Positions 22,513 to 28,435 of a stretch of 28,435 bases of DNA are shown piece after piece. Source of the DNA: CAYNLK01 sp964398055. Its GTDB lineage: Bacteria; Chloroflexota; Anaerolineae; 4572-78; J111. Both the position numbers and the translations under genes were made by a program. How positions within the stretch are numbered: position 1 is the stretch's first letter; every line of letters begins with the position of its first letter. The stretch spans positions 1-28,435 of the forward strand of contig CAYNLK010000076.1 of assembly GCA_964398055.1 (NCBI GenBank). Direction: 5' to 3'. The notes under the pieces were generated by a model. It ran no database searches, was not told the origin of the DNA, and worked only from the letters and a program-made list of their open reading frames with translations.

Positions 22513-23298
22513 ATGCGTAGAAATCTAACCTGGCTGATTTTGGTCTTTTGGCTATTGGCCTGTAATCTAACTGACCTGCCCTTTACCCGTTCGCGGAGCA
22601 GCGCTCGACCTACCCCAACCGTGCAGCCGGTCCAATTCAGTTCTGCCACCCCTACCACCCTGCCAACGTTCACCAGCATCCCCCTACCTTCTCCAACCTC
22701 AACCGTACCCCCGGAACTACTGGTTGCCACCCTGCCACTGTCTCCCAACTTCACTCCGACGCCACTGCCTCTTCCGGCTGAAATCTCGAGCCCGGAGCCG
22801 CCTACGGCCGCGCCCCAACCATCGCCAACTTCCCCGGCTCCGCCTGTATCAGGCGTCGATTTTGTGCTGCGTTATGTGCGGCTGCGTACCAATGAAGAAA
22901 ATAGTTGGGATGGTACGCTGGGGCTGGGCCAATGCGGCAGCGATCACAGCATCTACGTTCACGTAGCCGACGCCCAGGAAAATCTACTGGACGGCGTTCT
23001 GGTTGGTGACAGGTATGGCAACTTTGAAGTACCTACCGGCGTGGATGGGCCGGGCGCGGTTCGCATCCTGGTCTGGAGCGCCACGATGGAGCTGGCAGTG
23101 ATGGGTCATCAGGATGGCAACCGCTACACCAGCGACTTCACCCCGCCGTTATCAACGCTGGATGAGCAAATCCCCCTCGACTGGTTGGAAAAGGCGGGCT
23201 ATTGCGATTCGCCGGAAGATTGCCGGTGGCGGGTTGAAAATAATCAACTTTGCCGCGGCCATTACTCCTATGATGTTATTTTTCAAAGAACGTGGTAA
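22513..23298 (+). CDS. Secreted lipoprotein with Cys-containing C-terminal domain of unknown function (copy 1)
   Basis: A 261-residue protein: lipoprotein signal (FWLLAC, Cys17), a Pro/Thr/Ser-rich stalk of about 95 residues, then a ~147-residue globular domain. The domain contains RLRTNEENSWDG, CGSDHSIYVHVADA, LVGDRYGN, WSATMEL, PPLSTLDEQIP, GYCDSPEDC and LCRGHYSYDVIFQRTW, with Cys at 141, 231, 237 and 247 that could form two disulphides. The central part (IYVHVADAQENLLDGVLVGD) resembles the strand pattern of carboxypeptidase-regulatory-like beta sandwiches, but I recognise no named family. It starts 30 nt after menA and is followed by a paralogue with the same domain. It probably displays the domain outside the cell; the ligand is unknown. 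Confidence 0.85.
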   Translation: MRRNLTWLILVFWLLACNLTDLPFTRSRSSARPTPTVQPVQFSSATPTTLPTFTSIPLPSPTSTVPPELLVATLPLSPNFTPTPLPLPAEISSPEPPTAAPQPSPTSPAPPVSGVDFVLRYVRLRTNEENSWDGTLGLGQCGSDHSIYVHVADAQENLLDGVLVGDRYGNFEVPTGVDGPGAVRILVWSATMELAVMGHQDGNRYTSDFTPPLSTLDEQIPLDWLEKAGYCDSPEDCRWRVENNQLCRGHYSYDVIFQRTW

Positions 23299-23319
23299 GC
23301 GCGTTTCTTGAATGTCATA

Positions 23320-24126
23320 ATGTCGCCAAAGCGTGTTGCTCAATATTTGGTTCTGGGATTGATAGCTATCATCACTTTGGCTTGCCTGACGGCCGGCTTG
23401 CTGGTGCTGTTTAATCCGCTCTGGCTGGCAGCCACAGCTCGCTTACCCACGCCAACGCCGGCGCTGGTCAGTTGGGCCACACCGTTGCCTGCATTTACGC
23501 CAACCCCAACAGCCCAACCGCCTACTTTAACCCCCACTCCGTCGCCTACCCCCACGCTGACCGTAGTTCCACCTACCCCCACGCCTTCTCCGACCAACAC
23601 GCCCACCATCACTCCTACCTCAACCGTGACACCGTCCCCCTTACCGCCTCCTCTGGCTGAGCCGCCGACTCCAACGCCGCCGCTGATTGACTTTGTGGTC
23701 GTCCACCAGCGGATGCGCACCAATGAAGAGAATAGTTGGGAAGGCAAGGTTGCCAACAACTGCGGCGGCGACCACACGATCTATGTGCAGGTTGTCGATG
23801 CGGCCGGCCAACCCCTCACCGGCGTGATTGTGGGGGATACCTACCGTAATGTCCGCGCTTCCTCCGGTACTGCCGGACCGGGTCGTTTGGAGATAGAATT
23901 GTGGAGCAACACGATGGCTTTGGAAGTCCAGGGCAACATCGATGGGACGCCCTACACCAGCCAGCAAACCTTGCCCCTCTCCACCCGCGACGAAGATATC
24001 CCGGCCGAGTGGCTGTTCGCCGGGGGCTACTGCGACTCCATTGCCGATTGTCAACTCCGCCAGCAAACCAACGGCCTCTGCCGGGGTCACTATTCTTACG
24101 ATGTGGTTTTTCAGCGAACGTGGTAG
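23320..24126 (+). CDS. Membrane-anchored or lipidated paralogue with the same Cys-containing domain (copy 2)
   Basis: A 268-residue protein. ATG 23320 is chosen over TTG 23308; neither has a clear ribosome site, so coupling to copy 1 (21-nt gap) is likely. The N-terminal hydrophobic segment (YLVLGLIAIITLACLTAGLL) could be a membrane anchor or a lipoprotein signal (TLAC). A stalk of Thr/Pro repeats follows to about residue 120. The C-terminal domain (RMRTNEENSWEG, CGGDHTIYVQVVDA, VIVGDTYRN, WSNTMAL, GYCDSIADC, LCRGHYSYDVVFQRTW) matches copy 1 at about 83 of 147 positions by hand alignment, including all four cysteines. The two arose by tandem duplication; the stalks have diverged far more. No terminator is seen before the convergent surE. 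Confidence 0.85.
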   Translation: MSPKRVAQYLVLGLIAIITLACLTAGLLVLFNPLWLAATARLPTPTPALVSWATPLPAFTPTPTAQPPTLTPTPSPTPTLTVVPPTPTPSPTNTPTITPTSTVTPSPLPPPLAEPPTPTPPLIDFVVVHQRMRTNEENSWEGKVANNCGGDHTIYVQVVDAAGQPLTGVIVGDTYRNVRASSGTAGPGRLEIELWSNTMALEVQGNIDGTPYTSQQTLPLSTRDEDIPAEWLFAGGYCDSIADCQLRQQTNGLCRGHYSYDVVFQRTW

Positions 24127-24163
24127 TTAGATTCTCGTAAGGCGGGAAGCGTAGAGAGTGAAG

Positions 24164-24187
24164 CGTGAAACGTGAAACGTGAAACGT
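24164..24187. repeat. Short tandem repeat (CGTGAAA)x3
   Basis: Three perfect 7-nt units CGTGAAA plus CGT, in the 86-nt gap between two convergent genes. The flank (AAGCGTAGAGAGTGAAG) is a degenerate continuation of the same motif. Confidence 0.85.
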
Positions 24188-24212
24188 AGTGCATACGCTC
24201 CCTCATGTACCG

Positions 24213-25028
24213 TTATGGTGAAGTTCCGTTAAAGTACGCGGAGACTTCGGGCAGTTTTACCGGCGCGGTCAGGTCGATGGTCATTGGCGCTACCGAGACT
24301 AACCTGTCGATCAGAAAGATTGCGATGTCAGACTCCGGCTCCAGCCTGTCGTAATCAACCCGGGCCTGATAGCCGATGCTTTTGGGTTCGTTTGGTCGGC
24401 CTGGCTGGTTTTCAACCGGATGCCAATACCGTTGGCGCGACACCGCGGCCACTCGCCAGGGAGTCTGGGGCGTGGCCGTGGCCGGAACATCGATCTTGAG
24501 CAGGTCGACGCCCTGAGGCAGCCCTTTGCTCAAGACCTGTTGGGCAAAATAGCGGGTGAAATGGGCGGCTACGTCAAAATTGATTCGCTCGCTGTATTTG
24601 ACGTGAAATTCGCTGGGGGTCTCCAAACTCACGGCCAGCGCCGGGATATCGAAACTGGCCGCTTCGATGGCCGCGCCCACCGTGCCGGAAGTTGTGACCG
24701 TTGAACCCACATTTTCGCCAAAGTTGATGCCGCTCACGCATAGGTCAATCGGACGCTCGGCCAAAACCAGTTGGGCCAGCACCACCGCCTGAGCCGGGGA
24801 AACGTCGGATTTGAAGGCCGGGTGAAGTTGGCCGTTGATCGGGATTTCCGTAGGGTAGATATGTTTGTCGCTCACCGGCGGGTAACTGCGGCCCGAGCCG
24901 GTCCGCTGCGAACTGGGCGCCATAATCAATAAATCGCCCAGGTCAACCACGGCCTGGGCGGCCGCGTGCAGCCCCGGCGAGCCAATACCGTCATCATTAG
25001 TGACCAGAATTAAAGGTTTGGTACCCAT
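24213..25028 (-). CDS. surE: 5'/3'-nucleotidase SurE (survival protein E)
   Basis: A 271-residue metal-dependent nucleoside-5'(3')-monophosphate phosphohydrolase. The N-terminal ILVTNDDGIGSPGL contains the metal-binding Asp pair (12-13). MAPSSQRTGSG and CVSGINFGENVGSTVTTSGTVGAAIEA provide the Ser and Asn ligands and the oligomer loop. IPALAVSLE follows in family order. Length is normal (about 250-270). GAGAGGAG lies 8 nt before ATG 25028. It is a single gene, divergent from dnaX; a TATAAT lies on the minus strand at 25091-25086 but without a convincing -35 box. Confidence 0.96.
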   Translation of the reverse strand: MGTKPLILVTNDDGIGSPGLHAAAQAVVDLGDLLIMAPSSQRTGSGRSYPPVSDKHIYPTEIPINGQLHPAFKSDVSPAQAVVLAQLVLAERPIDLCVSGINFGENVGSTVTTSGTVGAAIEAASFDIPALAVSLETPSEFHVKYSERINFDVAAHFTRYFAQQVLSKGLPQGVDLLKIDVPATATPQTPWRVAAVSRQRYWHPVENQPGRPNEPKSIGYQARVDYDRLEPESDIAIFLIDRLVSVAPMTIDLTAPVKLPEVSAYFNGTSP

Positions 25029-25105
25029 TACTATGACTCCTCTCGGCGCAATGGTGTTATTGCCGCCCTAAATTATCAAATCTCAATTATAGCCTTGATC
25101 TGGCC

Positions 25106-25122
25106 GCAAGGAAACTCCTTGC
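25106..25122. other. Perfect hairpin in the surE-dnaX divergent region
   Basis: GCAAGGA (25106-25112) pairs with TCCTTGC (25116-25122) around an AAC loop. No T run follows on either strand, so it is not a terminator; it may be an operator-like inverted repeat just upstream of the minus-strand TATAAT. Confidence 0.4.
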
Positions 25123-25210
25123 TGAAATGTCTCTTGGATGGTAAACTAACCGAGTAGCAAGTGACAGGTCGCACGCGAAGCGGCAAGTAGCAGGCGTTAA
25201 CACACGATAA

Positions 25211-25228
25211 TTTGCAATTTGCAATTTG
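25211..25228. repeat. Short tandem repeat (TTTGCAA)x2+TTTG upstream of dnaX
   Basis: Two perfect 7-nt units and a partial third, about 30 nt before the dnaX ATG. The preceding 50 nt (AAGTGACAGGTCGCACGCGAAGCGGCAAG...) are low-complexity and resemble dispersed intergenic repeats. Confidence 0.7.
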
Positions 25229-25258
25229 TTCATTGTACTCACAGGAATTATTGCTTCT

Positions 25259-26848
25259 ATGGCTTCCCAGGTTCTTTATCGCAAATGGCGCTCCCAAACA
25301 TTTGACGAGGTGATTGGGCAACAGCATGTGACCCAAACCTTGCTGAACGCCCTCAGATTGAACCGGGTGGCCCATGCCTATCTCTTTACCGGCCCGCGTG
25401 GTACGGGTAAAACCAGCACGGCGCGATTGCTGGCCAAAGCCGTCAACTGCCTGGCCGAGACGGTTGAGGCGCGGCCTTGCAACCAATGCTCCATTTGCAT
25501 GGCCGTCAATGAGGGACGATTACTCGATTTGATCGAGATCGATGCCGCCTCGAATACGGGGGTGGATGATATTCGAGACCTGCGCGATAAGGTTGGTTTC
25601 CGGCCTGGTGAAGCTCGTATCAAGATTTACATCATCGACGAAGTTCACATGTTGTCTAAATCGGCCTTCAATGCTCTCCTCAAAACGTTGGAGGAGCCGC
25701 CCGGCCACGTCATTTTTGTGTTGGCCACCACCGAGCCGGAAAAAATCCCGCCCACCATCACCTCGCGTTGCCAGCGTTTTGATTTTAAGCGTCTCAAGCT
25801 GGCCGACATTACGGCCCACCTGGCCCATATTGTCTCCCAGGAAGGTTTACAGGCTGAACGGGCCGCCCTGGAATACATCGCCCGGCAGGGGGCTGGCTCG
25901 ATGCGCGATGCGATCAGTCTGCTAGACCAGCTTACCGCTTATAGCGGCGAAACGATTACGTTGGAATTGGTTCGGACCGTCTTGGGAGCTGTCACTTCCC
26001 AAACGGTGACCGAATTGGTGGAAGCCTGGCTCAAGCAAGATGTGGCCGCCGGCCTGGATATCATCAATCGGTTAATGGATGATGGCGTCGAACCGCGCCT
26101 GTTTGCCCAGGAAGTGGTGGAATATCTGCGGTCGCTCATGCTGGTCAAATTGGGCAATGGGGCCAGCTTATTGAATCTGCCGGAAGAAATAGTGGCCGTA
26201 ATGCAAGCCCAGGCTGCTCGAACCGATGCCGCGGCGATTATCCGGGCCACGACCTTGTTCAACACCGCCTTAGTTGATATTAAATCCGGCTTGCTCGATA
26301 TTCCCCAATTACCGCTGGAATTGGCCTTTGTGGCCGCTACCCAACCGGCGGGGACTCAACTGCTCGCCGCTGAAGTGGCCGCGGCAACGCCGGCCGCGTC
26401 CGTAAGAGCGGCCGGTCAAGGTGAGATATCGACCAGGCCGGGACCAACGGCTCGAGTCCAGTCGACGCCAGCCGCTCCGGCCATAAGCGCACCGGAAAGC
26501 GACCTGACCATTGAGATGGTGCGGACCTGTTTTGAGCACGTTTTGAAGGAAATCGAAAAGAAAAACAAGATTATGGCTGAGGCGCTGCGCAATCAAACCA
26601 AACTCTATCGAGTGTCAGGGCGCGAGATTCAGTTTGTTACCTCTGAACTGATGAAAAAACGGTTTGAGAAACCTCAACCCCAGGCCGCCATCAACGAAGC
26701 CTTCAGCGCCGCGATCGGACAAACAGCCGTAGTTCATTTCTTATCAGATAACTTGGCGTTTCAATCAACTGATAACCAAACTGACGATCAGAATCTGGTC
26801 GCCTTACTAAAAACAGCCCAGGATTTGGGAGGGCAGGTGGTTGAGTGA
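25259..26848 (+). CDS. dnaX: DNA polymerase III subunit gamma/tau
   Basis: A 529-residue clamp-loader ATPase. Walker A GPRGTGKTS is at 45-53, the zinc module uses Cys64, 74, 77 and 80 (CNQCSIC), Walker B is at IIDEVHML (125-132), followed by KSAFNALLKTLEEPP, sensor 1 LATTEPEKIPPTITSRCQRFDF, and domain III to about 365. An Ala/Pro linker then leads to a C-terminal tau-like part (~420-529). The start is ATG 25259; the conserved SQVLYRKWRSQTFDEVIGQ begins immediately after. AGGA lies 12 nt upstream, rather far. The frame extends to 25226 without support. dnaX-ybaB-recR is a classical replication/repair cluster; ybaB follows after 56 nt. Confidence 0.96.
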   Translation: MASQVLYRKWRSQTFDEVIGQQHVTQTLLNALRLNRVAHAYLFTGPRGTGKTSTARLLAKAVNCLAETVEARPCNQCSICMAVNEGRLLDLIEIDAASNTGVDDIRDLRDKVGFRPGEARIKIYIIDEVHMLSKSAFNALLKTLEEPPGHVIFVLATTEPEKIPPTITSRCQRFDFKRLKLADITAHLAHIVSQEGLQAERAALEYIARQGAGSMRDAISLLDQLTAYSGETITLELVRTVLGAVTSQTVTELVEAWLKQDVAAGLDIINRLMDDGVEPRLFAQEVVEYLRSLMLVKLGNGASLLNLPEEIVAVMQAQAARTDAAAIIRATTLFNTALVDIKSGLLDIPQLPLELAFVAATQPAGTQLLAAEVAAATPAASVRAAGQGEISTRPGPTARVQSTPAAPAISAPESDLTIEMVRTCFEHVLKEIEKKNKIMAEALRNQTKLYRVSGREIQFVTSELMKKRFEKPQPQAAINEAFSAAIGQTAVVHFLSDNLAFQSTDNQTDDQNLVALLKTAQDLGGQVVE

Positions 26849-26904
26849 TTATTTCGTGGCGGGATCACAAAATCTTTTTGAAGTAGTTTAGGAGGAAATC
26901 TGCG

Positions 26905-27282
26905 ATGGCGAAACAAAAGGGTAAAGGTAAAGGGTTTTCGTTGGGTGGAGGAGGTGGCTTAGGCTTGCCGGGTGGGGCCAAAGGCGGTCTGGCCAGTCGA
27001 TTGCAAGCCATGCAGCAGCAAATGGTTGAGGCTCAAGAGGCGCTGGGGACGAAAACGGTTGAGGCTTCCGCGGGTGGCGGGGCGGTCACTGTGGTGATGA
27101 CCGGCCATCAAAAACTGTTGTCCATCACCATTGACCCTGAAGTCGTCGATCCGGAAGATGTCGAGATGTTGCAGGATTTAATTTTGGCCGCAATTAACGA
27201 AGCCGTCGAAGCCTCACAAAATCTGGCTGCCGATGAAATGGGCTCTATTACCGGCGGGTTGAATATTCCCGGGTTGTTCTAG
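26905..27282 (+). CDS. ybaB: YbaB/EbfC-family nucleoid-associated protein with Gly/Lys-rich N-terminal extension
   Basis: A 125-residue DNA-binding protein of the YbaB/EbfC family, small dimers that bind and bridge DNA. The family core runs from about residue 32 (LQAMQQQMVEAQEALGTKTVEASAGGGAVTVVMTGHQKLLSITIDPEV) through EMLQDLILAAINEAVEAS. The first ~30 residues (KQKGKGKGFSLGGGGGLGLPGG) are extra relative to the ~105-residue norm. AGGAGG lies 9 nt before ATG 26905, so the extension is well supported. recR overlaps the end of the gene's ribosome-site region and is probably co-translated. Confidence 0.95.
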   Translation: MAKQKGKGKGFSLGGGGGLGLPGGAKGGLASRLQAMQQQMVEAQEALGTKTVEASAGGGAVTVVMTGHQKLLSITIDPEVVDPEDVEMLQDLILAAINEAVEASQNLAADEMGSITGGLNIPGLF

Positions 27283-27294
27283 GTGAGCCTGACT

Positions 27295-27900
27295 ATGAAG
27301 GTAACACCGGCGCCGGTTACAAAACTTATCGATGAATTTTCTCGGCTTCCGGGGATTGGACCCAAAACTGCTTCTCGATTGACTTTTTTTCTGTTGCGTA
27401 ATCCCGCGGAGCGCACCTTAACTTTGGCCGAGGCTCTCCAGGAGTTGCATGCCAAAGTCCTTTTTTGTTCCCGCTGTTTTAATATCGCCGAAACTGACCC
27501 TTGCCCGATTTGCAGTGACCAGAACCGGGATCAAGCGATTATCTGTGTCGTTGAAGAGCCGTTGGATGTGCTGGCCATCGAGCGAACTAGAGATTACCAT
27601 GGCCTCTACCACGTCCTTCATGGGGTCATCGCCCCCACAGAGGGCATCGGGCCTGAAGAGTTAAGGATAGCGGAATTGGTGGAACGGGTGCGCCACAGCC
27701 CGGTTGAAGTGCGAGAGATCATCATCGCCACCAACCCTAATCTAGAGGGAGAAGCCACCGCCAGATACATTAGCCGTCAATTTGAAGGCTCATCGGTAAA
27801 AATCACCAGCCTGGCGCGAGGTTTGCCAATAGGTGGTGACTTGGAGTATGCTGATGAGATTACTTTGAGTCGAGCCTTAAGTGGTCGAAGTCAAATGTAG
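27295..27900 (+). CDS. recR: Recombination mediator RecR
   Basis: A 201-residue protein that with RecO/RecF loads RecA on gapped DNA. A helix-hairpin-helix LPGIGPKTA is at 18-26, a C4 zinc finger uses Cys58, 61, 70 and 73 (CSRCFNIAETDPCPIC), and a Toprim domain follows (~80-175: IICVVEEPLDVLAIERT, HVLHGVIAPTEGIGPE, EIIIATNPNLEGEATA). The C-terminal SLARGLPIGGDLEYADEITL is standard. ATG 27295 is preferred to GTG 27283: an AGGTGA formed with the ybaB stop lies 8 nt upstream and the resulting length matches the family. It is the last gene before the rRNA promoters. Confidence 0.96.
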   Translation: MKVTPAPVTKLIDEFSRLPGIGPKTASRLTFFLLRNPAERTLTLAEALQELHAKVLFCSRCFNIAETDPCPICSDQNRDQAIICVVEEPLDVLAIERTRDYHGLYHVLHGVIAPTEGIGPEELRIAELVERVRHSPVEVREIIIATNPNLEGEATARYISRQFEGSSVKITSLARGLPIGGDLEYADEITLSRALSGRSQM

Positions 27901-27988
27901 TGACTTGGGGAGGAATAGACCGGCAAAACATCTTAGATTCATAAACCTTAAAAGGTTATGATTTTGACCAAATTCATTGAAAAAAGCA

Positions 27989-28017
27989 TTGACAAACGTT
28001 TTGGGATGTGATATTAT
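27989..28017 (+). promoter_or_regulatory. rRNA promoter P1
   Basis: Consensus TTGACA (27989-27994), 17 nt, TATTAT (28012-28017). An AT-rich stretch with AAAAAAG just upstream could act as an UP element. Confidence 0.8.
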
Positions 28018-28071
28018 ATTGCTCGTTGTCTTGCGGAGTAAAAACCGTAAAAAATAGAATCTCTGGAAGAC

Positions 28072-28100
28072 TTGACAAAGCGCAGCTGATATGATACAAT
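28072..28100 (+). promoter_or_regulatory. rRNA promoter P2
   Basis: Consensus TTGACA (28072-28077), 17 nt, TACAAT (28095-28100), exactly 83 nt downstream of P1. Start near 28107, about 270 nt before 16S. Confidence 0.85.
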
Positions 28101-28224
28101 GATTGGTGCGCTAAGATATAGAACGAACTCGTCTGCACAGTGGTTGTAGAAAGTTCATTACAACAGAAGGGAGACGTAATCGAATCTAAACGGTTTTACA
28201 CCTTTAAGATTTGGCTCGTCTCCA

Positions 28225-28259
28225 CCGGCATCTCTAACCAGTTTAGGGTGTCGGTTTTT
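28225..28259 (+). terminator. Terminator-like hairpin inside the rRNA leader
   Basis: 28225-28238 pairs with 28241-28254 (CCGGCATCTCTAAC against GTTTAGGGTGTCGG, with G-U pairs and two mismatches), followed by TTTTTGTTTG. It lies after both promoters and before the boxA-like element, so it would act on every rRNA transcript. Confidence 0.5.
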
Positions 28260-28264
28260 GTTTG

Positions 28265-28299
28265 TTTGCCTGAGGCAAATTAACAGAGAACCTTAACAA
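28265..28299 (+). promoter_or_regulatory. boxB/boxA-like antitermination signal
   Basis: Hairpin TTTGCC-TGA-GGCAAA (28265-28279), then GAACCTTAACAA (28288-28299), which resembles the boxA core CTTTAACA of bacterial rRNA leaders. The order (hairpin then boxA) matches the E. coli rrn leader. NusA, encoded in this window, belongs to the machinery that reads such signals. Confidence 0.5.
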
Positions 28300-28378
28300 C
28301 TGAAAAGTGACAGGAATTACGCAAGTGTGATCGGCTAAACCGTTAATTTTCAGGCAGAAGTAGTCTGCTTGATAAGAT

Positions 28379-28435
<57 letters not shown>

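Larger units (their letters stand above)
28107..28378 (+). promoter_or_regulatory. Structured rRNA leader
   Basis: Several perfect stems are seen: GTTGTA/TACAAC (about 28144-28164), GGAGACG/CGTCTCC (28170-28176 with 28217-28223) enclosing AATCT/AGATT, a terminator-like hairpin at 28225-28259, the boxB/boxA-like pair at 28265-28299, CTGAAAA/TTTTCAG (about 28300-28357), and GCAGA/TCTGC just before 16S. Leaders of this type guide antitermination and 16S folding or processing; the 3' partner strand for RNase III is outside the window. Confidence 0.6.

Noticed and set aside
26545..26665. Programmed frameshift signal in dnaX (A-rich runs near 26555 and 26652)
   Set aside because: The A runs are not a clear slippery heptamer with a downstream hairpin and lie very near the C-terminus, unlike the E. 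coli site.

Overview
The window looks like a chromosomal segment of a Chloroflexota bacterium, most likely of the Anaerolineae/Caldilineae group. The evidence is indirect: many envelope proteins carry Pro/Thr-rich 'PTPTP' linkers, solute-binding lipoproteins are abundant, a zinc-ribbon/kinase/beta-propeller protein is present, and the right edge holds a bacterial 16S rRNA 5' end. No phage, transposon, CRISPR array or tRNA was seen. Promoters are unusually readable. Many match TTGnnn-N16 to N18-TAnnnT, and the -35 hexamer TTGCCA recurs. They were used to choose several start codons.

Bases 1-5,700 (minus strand) form an envelope/solute-binding cluster. It holds an edge-truncated fusion of a family-3 and a branched-chain-type binding domain, an amidinotransferase-fold hydrolase (dimethylargininase/arginine deiminase type), a family-3 binding lipoprotein, a formylglycine-generating-enzyme-like (SUMF1) lipoprotein without the catalytic cysteines, and a branched-chain-type binding lipoprotein. 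No permease or ATPase lies in view. Bases 5,700-7,260 hold a small Lys-rich single-pass membrane protein, adenylate kinase (adk) and a two-helix membrane protein.

Bases 7,260-7,845 have no convincing ORF but end in two tandem intrinsic terminators with no upstream + strand gene, which suggests a small RNA. A promoter right after them drives a two-gene unit: a signal-peptide-less TIM-barrel glycosidase-like protein and a TIR-membrane-TIR-membrane protein. A DMT/EamA exporter is convergent with it.

Bases 12,275-19,280 (minus strand) form the conserved transcription/translation operon nusA-ylxR-infB-rbfA-truB-ribF. It has a clear promoter, a terminator-like leader before nusA, a 458-nt structured gap before infB, and a strong terminator after ribF.

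Bases 19,330-24,130 (plus strand) encode a zinc-ribbon Ser/Thr kinase with a TolB-like propeller, MenA, and two tandem paralogous secreted proteins sharing a Cys-containing C-terminal domain that I do not recognise. surE is convergent. Bases 25,259-27,900 carry dnaX-ybaB-recR. The window ends with an rRNA control region: two consensus promoters, a structured leader with a terminator-like hairpin, boxB/boxA-like signals and the first ~57 nt of 16S rRNA.

The best candidates for undescribed biology are the TIR-TM-TIR-TM/glycosidase pair, the paired Cys-domain proteins, the dual binding-domain fusion, and the structured non-coding regions at 7.5, 16.7 and 28.2 kb.
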